This document shows, in pieces, positions 50,367 through 62,900 of a DNA stretch of 64,000 nucleotides. The DNA is from Batillaria attramentaria (taxonomy: Eukaryota > Mollusca > Gastropoda > Batillariidae): the NCBI GenBank assembly GCA_018292915.2, contig JACVVK020000290.1, positions 132,501-196,500 of the forward strand, read 5' to 3'. Numbering within the stretch: the first letter of the stretch is position 1; each line of letters opens with the position of its first letter. Position numbers and translations under genes: made by a program. The notes beneath the pieces are model-generated. The model made no database searches, was not told where the DNA came from, and saw nothing but the letters and a program-made list of their open reading frames with translations.

Positions 50367-50398
<32 letters not shown>

Positions 50399-50403
50399 TC
50401 CTG

Positions 50404-50486
<83 letters not shown>

Positions 50487-50490
50487 CCTG

Positions 50491-50549
<59 letters not shown>

Positions 50550-50560
50550 CCTGAATACTC

Positions 50561-50642
<82 letters not shown>

Positions 50643-50645
50643 CGT
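50249..50645 (+). repeat. (GT)n blocks separated by TTCCTGAATACTC
   Basis: Five long (GT)n stretches are divided by four copies of TTCCTGAATACTC/G, at about 50307, 50398, 50485 and 50548. This is a compound repeat whose higher-order unit is a microsatellite plus a 13-bp spacer. Confidence 0.92.
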
Positions 50646-50684
50646 GTGTATGATTTGTTCAGTAACCATACTTGTACGATACAT

Positions 50685-51270
50685 TACTTCTCTGCCCCGA
50701 CATAATGCGTTGCAGCATTCACATGCATGTGCAAATATAAACACACTGCTTGTAGTGTGTGTCAACCATTTCTTCTCTGCCCTGACAAAGCGTGTTGCAG
50801 CGTTCACATGAACATATAAACACACAGCTGGTGGTGTATAAATTAACGTAACGATTTCTTTCCTGCCCCGACGCAATGCATTGCAGCTTTCACATGTACA
50901 TATAAACACAAAGCTAATGACATTTATATATATATATCATAACCATTATGTTTTTGTCCTGACACAATGAGTTGCAGCATTCATATACACATATACATTG
51001 TACATAATCACATAACTAGTGACACACACCGTAACCGTTTCTTCTCTGCCCCGACAAAATGCGTTGCAGCATTCACATGCACATACAAACACAGCTACTG
51101 ACATAATATTATATATACTGTATCATAACCATTATTTCTTTGTCCTGACAAAAAGCAGTGCAGCATCCACATATATTATGCATATAAACACACAGCTACA
51201 TCGTAACATCGTAACCATTGAACTTTCTTCCCTGTCCGTCATAATGCTTTGCAGCATTCACATTCACATC
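50685..51270 (+). repeat. About 90-bp degenerate tandem repeat, 7 copies
   Basis: Each unit has TTCTCTGCCCCGAC, AATGCGTTGCAGCATTCACA and an ATAAACACACAGCTA-like end. Unit starts are near 50690, 50774, 50860, 50952, 51042, 51137 and 51226. Confidence 0.85.
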
Positions 51271-51617
51271 AGTGTACACAACGCACACACACAAAAAATT
51301 ACATAAATTGACAGTAACATTCACATGTCAAGAAAAGCATTATTTCAGTCCTGTTTGTAAAGCAGCGGTTAAGAGAATCTCACATACTCTATTGTATACA
51401 TGTACCATATACAAAGATACTTCTTTTGGTGACACCTGCCCATACATTCCTCTGTTCCTGTGACGAGACTTATCTGGTGCTGAGACTGATTCAGCTGACA
51501 CCAGGACTCTTAAGCTGACCATGCGAGGGACGTCTCCTGACCGATGTACGTGGTAAGCAGCTAGATCAGCAGGTTGACAGTTGCAATGCGCTTTACTTAA
51601 GACAGGTGCCGAGTGGG

Positions 51618-51619
<2 letters not shown>

Positions 51620-51669
<50 letters not shown>

Positions 51670-51710
51670 TGTGTGTGAGTGTGTGTGAGTGTGTGAGTGT
51701 GTGTGTGTGG

Positions 51711-51741
<31 letters not shown>

Positions 51742-51760
51742 TGGGGGGGGGGGGGGGGTT
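51620..51760. repeat. (GT)n microsatellite ending in poly-G
   Basis: (GT)n with GAGTGTGT interruptions leads into a run of 14 or more G. Simple sequence only. Confidence 0.9.
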
Positions 51761-52261
51761 GGTGAGGGTTGAGGGATAGGATCGACACAAGTTGTGTATG
51801 GTGTTGTTTTGGAAGGGGTGGGGTGTCGGTAATCTGGCAAGTACAGGTAAAGCAGTTTTATGAACAAGTAAAGGTCTGACTGTTGCCCAACGTCTTTAAT
51901 TTTGTGTGCATTAATTCCTCCTACGTAAATGCTTTCATAAGAAAAATATCATCACGACCGTTGAAATACGCCCAACATTCTTTTTCTTTTCTTGATGCGT
52001 ATGGTAATGTCAACAGGTTGAGGGATATATTCCACAGTATAGTGCTAAAGAGTAAGCATCTGAGTCACTTGTAGCACTGTAATATACAACCATTACTACA
52101 GAGGACTGCCCCTCGTACAGAGCCAGAAGGAAGGAACCCCCTACAGTTGCCTAGGCCTGATGACATAAGCAGCAGATGACCCCAGGAGACAGCCGGGAGT
52201 GAACAGTGGACCTGACAAGTCCAGGCCTTTTACAAGAAAGAAAAGGATTCAACACCGCATT

Positions 52262-52685
52262 CAGATAAAGAAGTTAGAACTGAAACCATATCAACAAAGA
52301 AACATGAACCAAAACCAGATTCAACAAATAAATATGAACTGAAACCAGATTCAATAAAGAAATATGAACTAAAGATGGATTCAAAAAAGACAGACAAACA
52401 AGCACCAAAGAACCAAATTCACCCAAGGGATACGAGGGTTGACGTCTGGGATTTTAGCGTCCTTTTCCACCATGTAAGGGTGATATCAAAGACGGGGCAA
52501 CGAGAAAACCAAAGAGATAAGAACTTAAACCAGACTCAAAAAAGAAATAACAACTGAAACCTAATTAAACAGAGAAAATAGGAACTGGAAAATAATCACC
52601 AAAGAAGTAGGAAGTGAAATCAGATTCTACAAGGAAACAGGAGCTGAAACCAGATCTAAAAAGGAAACAGGAACTGAAATCAATG
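52262..52685 (+). repeat. 30-bp tandem repeat interrupted by a SINE-A fragment
   Basis: Units of 30 bp (GAACTGAAACCAGATTCAAC then AAAGAAATAT) start near 52276, 52306, 52336 and 52366 and resume from about 52520 to 52685. Between them, about 52435-52505 is a minus-strand SINE-A body fragment. Confidence 0.8.
52435..52505 (-). mobile_element. SINE-A body fragment inside the 30-bp repeat
   Basis: GCGTCCTTTTCCACCATGTA and GGTGATATCAAAGACGGGGC match the 3' body of SINE-A read on the minus strand. The tRNA-like head is absent. Confidence 0.75.
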
Positions 52686-52929
52686 ATATGATGGATTGTA
52701 CTTTCTATAACATGGCGCACCACCACAGCAGATGCACATCATGACCAAAGGTGTCTGTGAAAGTGACAACTGGTGAAGACTTTTCTTTGTAGTCATTGTG
52801 CTGGCAGGGAAAACTAACACTACTGAATGACCAAAGCAACTAAAACTTACTGTCAGCGACAACGACCATGCCCTATACCAATCACAGTATTCATTAACAC
52901 GACAAAACAAAACAAAACAAAATAAAAAC

Positions 52930-53244
52930 AAAACAAAACAACATGGAGTGTACTCAGCCTTCTCTGTCCGTGAAGGTGACCCATCTTGTCGCTGTGGCAG
53001 AGTTTTGGTGTGCTTGTCATCCGGTGGAGCAGGATCCTCCACTCTCAAAAGACTATGCATTTGCGGCCTGAGGTTGGTCTCTAGGGGTTGATGATGGTAC
53101 AACCTCTGGTGTGGTCGTAGACGCCCAAGGGGTAGGGGTGAGGGGGTCTGTTTCACGGGGGATGCAGCTTGAAGTTGGTGTTCACTGTCATCATCAGGCA
53201 ATTGCCATAACTGAGGTATCCATCTACACACAATCATCTTCCCC
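52930..53244 (-). CDS. Possible exon of an unrecognised minus-strand gene
   Basis: On the minus strand an acceptor-like tatgtctatgcag precedes an open frame from 53244 leftward that begins GKMIVCRWIPQLWQLPDDDS. It continues for about 100 codons of Pro-, Gln- and His-rich sequence before a T/G-rich low-complexity region. I recognise no domain and no upstream exon, and the frame could be a chance ORF or UTR. Confidence 0.2.
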
Positions 53245-53639
53245 CTGCATAGACATAAAGGTAAACATGAATAAATGTGAATAAATGACAAATTATGAAA
53301 CTTTATAGTTGTACAGTCTGCAGTCAACCCTCGTAACCCCTTGAAGTCGGACCCCCCCCCCCCTCCCCCTGATGTACATAGTTTTTACATTTTACACTTG
53401 TTACCCCTTCATACCTCTTCCATCTCAGTTGTTTAGTTCTAATGCCAATGAACAATAACAACAAGCGGAGGCGGTTTTCTAATTAAAGATCGTCGCACCG
53501 ACAATTCAGTTAAAAGGAAGGAAGGCGGCAGGCCGGGCAAAGGGGGGTGACGGAGGGAAAGGGGGGGGGGGGGGACCGGGGAGTTCAGACTGAACAAGCC
53601 ACAATTCACACAACTACAAACGAAGAAAGGATCGATCCT

Positions 53640-55960
53640 TATTGGAAGCCGTCACACTACCACAACCGGCTTCCCGATACTGTACGGCACAAAATCAACA
53701 ACGACTGTCACTGAAATTAATGATGCTTCCTACCTGGCTACTGAACTGTGCCAGACGTGACCGAAATCCTCAGTGTCAGCGGCCAAGCGGCGGCGATAGG
53801 CTAGGGCCTAAGCCGTGTCGTGAATACCGTGCTGACCAGGCACTGCCAGTCGGGGCTTCCGTCGAGGTAAAAGCCTGGTCAAGACGAAGTTCAACCACTT
53901 GATGCACTCCATTACGCCTTCCTAACTGACTAGGCCTACTACAGCCGGCACTGATGTTTTCTGTAGACTGAAGTGGACTACTGTGCATGTTAATCAGTAG
54001 TGAGACAGTCCGCTGCAGCGGTAGTTTGGGTTACAAAACAAGTCCAGTTTGAACCCTGAACTGCAAAATGGCTACCTTCTCGATGCGCTCGTATTCAGTG
54101 GAAAGTTCACTGAGTTACGAGGCCAAACCCCGCCACTGAAAAAACGTTGACCTTGCACGTGCCGCACCGCGCTCAGTTGCCGCGCCGTGGGAGCTCACGG
54201 CGAGTCAGTCAACAAACCGACTGACCAACTGAAAACGGGTTGTATTCAAAATGGACGTGAGTGGCGGTGTCGGTACATGTGTTACTCCCGGCCGCTTCAG
54301 AAGTTTCTACGATGACTGATTACAATCGCTTAAAGCCACGTGTTGTACTTGGTCTGGAAAAAAAGTTACATCAGTTCACCGGCTGCCGATTCAGTCATTT
54401 ATTAATCAAGTTATCTCAGTACAAGTATATATTATGTCAGTGCCGGGCCGGGATCAGTCACTGACTCAAGTTGAGATCAACTGAACTCAGTTGATAAACT
54501 GAACTGACGGCTGATCAGTGTAAACGCAATGTAAACAGGCAATACTAGTAGATTTGGTTTTTGTTTTTTTTTTTGGTTTTTTTTTTTTTTTTTGCTATTG
54601 CCTCTGCCCCACTGCCGGTTAAGTGTTTTTTTGTTTTGTTTTGTTTTTTTTCCGGCCGAGCCGTATTCAAGTTCCGAGGCTTTTCCAAGTGAAGTTCAGC
54701 GCGGCCCGGCCGGCCTGAAAACCGTAACCAATGCCGGCCATGTAAGGTAGACTGCCGACCGGCTGACTATGCTTGTGCCGCATAGTACTAGACATGGGTC
54801 TAGTTTGTTCCGGCCAAGTTCGCCCGGCGAAATGCGTGAAATCTGTGATCTTGTTTTCAGTTGAATTTCACTTTTTGGACTGTTCGAGTGAGGGAAGGTG
54901 AGGGGGCGACTGATGTGGGCGAAGCACGCCCCAGCACTGACTGAATTTGAGTGTTTTCGGGTCAGTCAGTTGACGGCCAATGTAATGAAATAATGAAAAT
55001 ATTCCGCACAATAACCCCCCCCCCCCCCAAGAACTTCTTTTGAAAAGGCTCCACATACCCACCCGCCAACTCCGACCCTCCCCGCCGTCTCCCTCCCCAA
55101 ACCCTGCCAGCCCCTCTCCCTTCCGGCTATTACTGTCACATGGACTTGAAATCACATGGTTGTCTCCCTGGAACCGCAGCCTCGGGCCTCGGCGAATTTG
55201 TGGATTTTTAAAAAAAAACAAAAAAACAGGAGAACGTGTTTGTCTCTTGGCCCTGAATGTCGGTTTACAAAATCAGTTGAATAGTTTCATGTAATACTGC
55301 TAAATGCCTTGATCCTGTTGTCAACATGGAAATGAATTCATGCAGCCACTTACTACTGTAGAGGCTTTGGTTGTGTTCTGCATACTTTCCATTACACGGC
55401 CTTGCTACTGAGTAATGTACTGCATTCGTAAATCTGAGAATGTCCCGCCCCCCCCCCCCCCCAAAAAAAGGCAAACTAAATGGCGTTTGACGGTTCTCAC
55501 GGAAAAACAAGTGAAAAAAGTGATTTCACATAATTATTTGCCTTTCCTTCTACAATTATTTGTTTGTTTGTTCTTTATTTGCATTTGCTTAATATTATTT
55601 TACTCAGTCAGTTGAAGTTTCACTGATATTAAGACGGAATTTCAGTCGTTATGAATAGCCAGTCCGAGATATACGTACACAATACTATACACTGATAAAC
55701 ACTACATCAACCAATCAAGTGTCCCTACTCCCATTATTACGCGTATTCCGCCATTCAATAAGTTTAATAAGTTATTAAGCAGATTACGCGGCCGCTTTCG
55801 ATGGCCGCTGTTCAAGTTGTCCGGCAAAGCCGGCCGGCCGGACAAAAGCGATTTCAATGAACTTCAGTTGCGGATATGACGAACACGGCCACCGGCCGGG
55901 ATGATACTATTCTTCCACATTGCACTATTCCATTAGGAAAACCATTCACTACTCATAACG
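53640..55960. other. Region rich in CCGGCC and CAGTTGA motifs, no gene seen
   Basis: The left part has more CpG than the surrounding intergenic DNA. GGCCGG clusters occur near 54655-54780 and 55790-55900, and inverted ACTGA/TCAGT motifs are dense near 54160-54520 and 54930-54980. It could be a promoter region or a decayed transposon with subterminal repeats. No conserved ORF was found. Confidence 0.35.
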
Positions 55961-55969
55961 CCGCAGTAA

Positions 55970-56485
55970 TCTATATAATAAGCGGCTAGCGTCTGTGTGT
56001 GTGTGTGTGTGTGTGTGTGTCAGTGTGTGTGTGTGTGTGTGTGTGTCAGGGGTTGGCGTCCAAACGAGTCAGCTGATTGCCACCAAATTTGCCATGAGCC
56101 TAGAGGGACACTTGGGGGAGAACACAGGATAAAGAAATAAAATAAACTCTATCAAGTTTGGTGAAATTATACAAAGAAATGGCAATATTAAAAGAGCGAG
56201 ATCGAGACAAGGGAAGTAATACAGGAACGTGTCGTCCACACCATGACCTGATTCAACTAAGTTGCTCCCCTTGGATGAGGGTTTATCGTGAATTTATCAC
56301 ACGTACATCGGAGTGCAACAGGCGATAGAAATTCTTAGTCTATCAAGTTTGGTGAAATTCATTCTCAATTTAGTTTTGCCACAAATAGTGTTTGAAATAT
56401 GAGACCGACAGCATTAAAGTGGATTGACACCAGTAACAACAATACATATATATATATACCCGAGCGAAGCCGGGTACTCTGCTAG
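55970..56485 (+). mobile_element. Helitron-like non-autonomous element
   Basis: The 5' end is A|TCTATATAATAAG. The 3' end is ACCCGAGCGAAGCCGGGT, a short hairpin, followed by ACTCTGCTAG|T. A TC start, a 3' hairpin, a CTAG terminus and insertion between A and T are the hallmarks of Helitrons. Inside are (GT)n and two copies of CTATCAAGTTTGGTGAAATT. No Rep/helicase is encoded. Confidence 0.65.
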
Positions 56486-56807
56486 TTACTTTGTAAGTAC
56501 GTACACCCTCACTGAAAATATCCCGGCGTCAGTTGTCTGCCGGAGGACTGCCGGAGAAAAGATTCAAGGAGACCACCACAGCATTAGGGGGCTGTGCTCT
56601 ACTGTTTTTTCTGTAATTAAAAGTTAAGATCAAATTTGTTCTACGTTCCCCCCCCATTGTCCAAGCCAATCACTTCAGTTCTCCGACTCCAGCGCGCATG
56701 CATCCATGGAGCTGTAGCGAATCCAGTTTTTGCAAAGCGAGTAGTGCCCCTTCGGTCAAGGCCGTTTGCCATGTGCGTTTTGTAGCGTTTTGTAGCGTGT
56801 GTATGTG

Positions 56808-56918
56808 ATGATAGGAATGGGTGTACAGTTAGACGAAATGGAGGGAAAAGGACCAGTAAAGAGACCGACCGAGAAAGAAACAGACAGCCAGGATGATGAG
56901 AGAAAACCGAAACGAAAG
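56808..56918 (+). CDS. NOL6: NOL6 exon 1
   Basis: It encodes 37 aa, a charged leader ending DDERKPKRK, and closes AAAG|gtgaca in phase 0. In-frame starts are 56808, 56817 and 56838; the last has G at -3 and +4. The donor is followed directly by a (CT)n tract. Confidence 0.7.
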
Positions 56919-56922
56919 GTGA

Positions 56923-56966
<44 letters not shown>

Positions 56967-59900
56967 ATACATCTAGCGATTATAGTTTTTGCCCATTCTC
57001 CTTTCATACATCTAGCGATTACAGTTTTTGCCCATTCTCCTTTCAGTGATGAGTTTCTCTATTCTTAGTCAGATCAGTCACGATTTAGCTTATTGTATAC
57101 GTAACAGCTTATTTTACATGCCACCTGATCGAGTGTTTTCATCGCATGACCATCAACAGAGAACATCTGGTGTGGAAGAGGAGGATGTTCCCACAGCACA
57201 GGAGATGCTGCAGCTCAGGGAAACAGAAAATCTGTACAACACCAACCTTTTTAGGATGCAGGTAAAAACACATAAAAGCAAAACATTCTTTCTCACCTTC
57301 AGCCTTTTAAAGCAAACAAGCCTACCACATGAGTGTCTGGTGAAGCTACAGTCGTACATTACATTAAGCTCCTAGCCTACTAGTTCAGCAGATTTTCTCA
57401 GCGAAATCTGTAATAGTATACTTAAATGTGTCACAAATTTATCATTCAGACAGCCTTGCATAAATCTTGTAGCTGAAAATGCCAGAGACTTACAATTAGT
57501 ACAAATCATTGATCACTTAGTTAATTTGTATGAATTATATATCAGACATGAAAGGCAAACAAATTATCACACAACCAAACTTGAAGATTTGAAATCTGTA
57601 TTTTTATATGAGTTGTAACAGTATATAATATAACTGTACACTGATACATGCACATAGATATATATATATATGTCTGTCTTTGACAATCCATGTTTTTACA
57701 AGATACTGATAAGTGTTTCCATTGTACAGATTACTGAACTGTTGACCGAGGTGAGGATAAAGAAAAAGCGCTATGAACGACTAAAGGAAGAGGTGGAAAA
57801 GCTGAAGGATGTGCTTCTCAATATGTCAGAAGGCAAAGAGCGTGAGGTAAACTACGTCATTTGGTCGGCTCATGCTGGTCACACTCACAGTTGTCCAGCA
57901 GTTTCAATATTTTCTTCTTTTTTTTTGATACCTATGACTCATGCTGCATGCCACATTTACATTTTTGTTTTTGTTGTTGTTGTTCACAGAAGTTCTTTAG
58001 AGCAGAAAGGGAAATTAAGCGGGAGATTTCTCAGAGTGAAACCCTAAGGACCATATCACATGAATGGTGCCACAGTCGAAAGAAAACAGATTACCGGCTA
58101 AGGTCTTGAATGTCTTGGTAACAGTCTTTGTTTTTGTTTTTATTGTTGTTTTGTTGGTTAATGGCTTCAGTTTTTTTGTGGTGTTGGTGTGGGTTTTTTT
58201 TTTAAAGACTGTCGTTATAGACATGCTCAGTACACATGCATCATGTTTGTGAAGGCTTGAACCTGGTGCAGTGTTAGTGTTAGATATATATATATATATA
58301 TATGTACCTGGTTTCCAGCATCATGTGATCATTGATATGTCACAATGATTTTGACTCTGCACCCCAAAATCACTGTGAATATCATATTTACGCTTCAGCA
58401 TGTTCCTTTGTCTCTCCAGCTGCACCATCAGAAGTGGCTACACTCGCAGGGCGTGCGTCTGCCTGTCTTACAAGAGCCTAAGACGACAAAAGGGTGCTTC
58501 CAGTTTCGAGCTCCAACACGCGTTTTCCTCAGCGGCAGTGTCACACTCAGTACATGCGTGCACCCCAGCAAGGCTGCAGACCTTGTGATGGAAATGCCTA
58601 AGGTGAGTATTGTCCTGAGGTAGTTTTCAGGGCTTAAAATCTTCCACCTTTCGGAGGATTCCCACCTTTGGCTAAAAATGTTCCTCCTCCAAGAAAATGT
58701 GATTCCTCCTCTGAAGCTCTTGAAATTGTGCTGGTCTTGCTGAATTCATTTGTCTTATGCTGAAAATCCTGCGGATATTTAACTCTAACGTGTTGTATGA
58801 AACATGGAGTCACCCAAACCAGCTCTAACAGGATCCAGACCTTCATCAATAAGTGCCTCCGACAGATCCTCAACCTCCGGTGGTTCGACAGAGTGCCAAA
58901 CCTAGACCTGTGGAAGAGGACAAATCAGGAGTGTATCACGTACAGCTCAGTCAGGAGAAGGAAGTGGCGATGGGTTGGACACCACGCCTTGCGGAAGAGC
59001 CAGTCTAATGTCACCCGACAAGCACTTGACTGGAACCCGCAAGGAAAGCAAAAATGGGGACGCCCAAAGCAGACATGGTGGTGTAGCCTCCAGGAGGAGC
59101 TGAAAGCCGCCTGCCAAACCTGGGAGGCTGCAAAAAACAGCAGCCAGAGACCGCAGGAAGTGGAGAAGAACTGTCGAGGCCCTATGCTCCACAAGGAGTA
59201 AAGAGGAATGATGCTGATGACGATGCTGCTGAAAATCCGTAGAAGTAGTCTGGAATATTCCATTCTCAGCACCACCAGTGTTACGGCTTTTTTTTTTAAA
59301 GAATTGATACTTGGATAAATACATGTACATGTAATTGAAACTGTGAGTGTGAGGTTATTTTCTGTTCAAGCGTTGCTCACCATGAGCACACATGTAGAGG
59401 CTAAAATGGCTTTTTCTTCACTGTGACAGATAAGTTACACACACACACAGGTTCAGTTCATAAGGCTAGAGGAAACGGGCAACATTTTGGAGTCAGCACA
59501 ATTCTTAGCCCCCAACCCTAACACCCACCCCACCCCATCCCTCTGCAGAATGGGGGACAAACTGATAGGAGGAATATTTAAATATGATCAGGCTGGGGAA
59601 TTTTCAGTCATTTGGCAATATTCATCCAAACTTCCTACCGTTTAAGCCAAACAACATGTAAGTTTCAGTCAAAAAAAAGGGGGGAAAGGTTGCACATACA
59701 GTCATATATCATGATACATGTAATGCTGTATAGGGCAGTCTGACTTCATTTTTGGAGACGTACATGTCAGTACCATGGCAGTATTTTACTTTTGGATGCC
59801 AGGAAAGGGTACTACACGTAAATGCCTTTAACTGTGCTAAATTTTGTTTTCTGAAGTAGGGGGCTGCGCCCATGTTCCCCCAAGAAGGTGCTGCCTCTGC

Positions 59901-62900
59901 ACCCTGGCCTGGGTTTCAGTCCTTTTTTTGTTCATCAGCAATTCCCCAGCCTGTGTCATATTGTGGCTTCCTTGAGTTGAATTTGTATGTTATTTTGGCA
60001 GTTCGGTTGCAGCATATTGTGTTTTCTTGTTTTAGGAGTGTTTCCAAGGAAAGGACTGTCTGAACCATCGGTATGTGCGGAAAAGGGCCCTGTATCTCGC
60101 CACCGTTGCTGCTCGACTGATGAAAGCAGGGGTTGTAGCAGACAGCAAGTTCACTTACCATGCTGGAAACCCTTTCAAACCTATGCTTGTCACTAAAATT
60201 GGAGGTATGAGTATGTCTACATTCCGTAATTGTACAGTAATAATAATAATGAGTATTGTATAGGTGCTTTACCCAGTTTCATGAATCGGCTCAAAGCGCC
60301 GCGAACATGCACGCTCACGTGAATCACATACATTCTCTCACACACTGGACATAAACACATTACAATCAAGTGGTGCAAAGGGTCAACTCAGCTATTTAAA
60401 TTTTGGAATTTAGAATTGCATAAATTTATTTTTCAAAATTTTTTCAGATTTGGTGGGCTGAACAATTCCAAAGCATGTGTATGCATTTATGTCCAGAGAT
60501 CCCTAAAATGCGACTGTCTCTAACATGGCATCTGTACACATATGAACGGTGTATACGCTTTACTGCTTTACTTTATTTTTTGCTGTGTAAAAGAACTGAG
60601 CACTCATTTTTCATGTTGGACAATGTATTGCGCTGGTGCTTGCTTTGTGAAAAGTAATCGCTTTTGTGGCATCCCTTCTCGTATGATGCTTGTAGAGCTG
60701 CGGAGTCTGTTGGCATTGTTATTTGTAACTCCCTAAAAACAACTTTAAAAAAATCTGTTGCCTTGCAGTGGGAGGAAAGCCATTCACTGTTCACTTGCAT
60801 GCTGTTCCGGAGGAGGGTGTTTTCAAACCGTCACGGTTCCACATCACCAAAAACAATGTTCGCCCACGATGGTTCTCAGGCACAGATCGAGAAGATGGAG
60901 ACACTGGTGCTGGTAAGCAGCACTTTTGTTCTTGTTTTGTTTTGTTTTTTTCTTGTCATTTATGTTTGTTTGTTTGGTTTGTGTGTGTATGGTATGTTTT
61001 GTTGTTTTGTGGTTTTTTTGTGTGTGTGATTTTTTTTTTTAAGAGAGCAATTAAACCTTTGAAATGGTTTAAAGACAGTAATTCACAGAATTTTTGTTTG
61101 TTTTGTGGTTGGTTTTTTTTTTTCTTTGACTTTCAAAGTCTGAATAAAGAAACAATGGTAACTTGGGAGTCTTGCTTCAGGGAGATTTTTTTTTATTTTT
61201 TTAAATCTACTTAACATATCTGTGAGGATGTCATGTATAGGTGTGCATCTAATGTTTGCCACTAATGCAGAGCTGTACAAACATATCATGTTCAACAATT
61301 TTTTCAGATGATGCAGGAGGTCTTCCTCCAACCCCCATGTACAACACCAGTGTACTGCAAGATATCTGCTTCTCTGCCAGCGCCGACTTCCTGTCTCAGC
61401 AGCTAGATGGTGCCAGCAGTCTCCAGGATGGTATTTCTCTTCTGAAAGTGTGGCTGCACCAGCGCCAACTTGATGTGGTATGTGTTTAGTACCCTCATAA
61501 ACTCTTCATTTTCTGTGTTTACTTTGGGAGCTAGGATAACCATGTTGGACTTTCAGTGCTCAGGTCATGAGCTGAAATCCAAGCAGGGACCAAATATTTG
61601 TGCTGAGCTGACTTTTTCATCTTTTATTCCACCATTTGGCGGCTTTCCACGTTTGGCTTAAAAAAAATATTAAAAAATCTCCCCAAAAAGTGTTGCCCCC
61701 TTTGGAGCATTTGAAATCATGCCAAAATGCAACTTTTGCAGATTTTAGTCTTATTAGTCCGGCTTACATACAATCTGATCAGTGTGATCATGATCTCCTC
61801 CGTGAGCCCATCATTATCGCAATTTATCGCTGTGTAGGGTTGTAGAAAGTAACACATTTTTCTAACATCTGTATTTACTATTTGTGTGTCACTGTCAGGA
61901 GTGTATGTCTGTACATGAAACGAGCATTGTTCAGATTTTGGGCCCCTCTAGTGTGTCATGTGTTTATGATTGACGTGTGTACGTACTGTATTGCTGTGCA
62001 GGGCTATGGGTCTTTCAGCAGTTTTCTGGCCGCCATGTTTGTCTGTCACCTGGTGAGTCAGCGACTGGTGAATAAGATGATGAGCAGTTATCAAGTTCTG
62101 CGACACGCGCTGCTTCACCTCAGTAAGTCGTTTTGTGTGATGAGTGGTTATCAGATTCTGTGGCACACTGTAAAACAATGATACCAGTAACTCGCGTTCC
62201 TCCCTTTAAAAGTGTATTTCCTTCCTTGAAGCACTTACTTAAACTCATGCCAAAACGCACCAAATTGCACAGATTTTAGTCTAATTCGTCTAAAATATTT
62301 CCTTAAAAAAAAAGTGTTTCCTCCTCTGATGCAGTTAATATCATGCCAAAATGCACCAAACTGCACTGACTGCAGTCGTCTTTTCTTTTCTTTTTTTCTA
62401 AATTGCCACTTCGTCACTATTTGCTTCACACTTTTCCTCCATTTGGATCATGGGCCATTTTAAGCCCTGCTCCATGATTCATTACAAATGCCCTGAACAT
62501 AGATTTGGAACCCACAACATGGATACGTTTCTCTGTACATTAAGAGCTCATTATGAAATGGAAAAATGTGGCGTGGAGGAACATGTCATACAACAGTTGT
62601 ACAGTAAGGTGGCACATGGTTTAAACATATGAAACACTCGGTACAATTACACATATACAGTCAAACCTGTGTAAGGCGGTCACCCGAGGGACTGGGCCAA
62701 ACTGACCGCCTTAGACAGGTGACCGGGTTATCCAGGGTGGCATGTCAACAGCTAGCATGTCAGGGGATCCTCTGGGGTGACCAGGTTAGACAGTGGCATA
62801 GCTTATACAGGTGACCGCCTTGGCAGGTTCGACTGTACAGCTTAATACTAAAGAAAGAAACATCACGCATGAATCTAGGTATGCATAAAAAAAAAAAAAT

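Noticed and set aside
50229..50909. ORFs of 150-226 codons of Cys-Val or His-Thr repeats
   Set aside because: They are pure (GT)n/(CA)n microsatellite translations, as are similar ORFs near 7.1, 9.7, 11.2, 15.6, 16.1 and 51.7 kb.
53642..53902. 86-codon + strand ORF in CpG-richer DNA
   Set aside because: It has no recognisable domain, no flanking splice signals that join to other exons, and overlaps an open frame on the other strand.
57986..58109. Possible extra NOL6 exon beginning AAGTTCTTTAGAGC after an acceptor-like ttcacag
   Set aside because: The frame ends in a stop without a donor, and exons 3 and 4 already join in phase with the expected NOL6 order.
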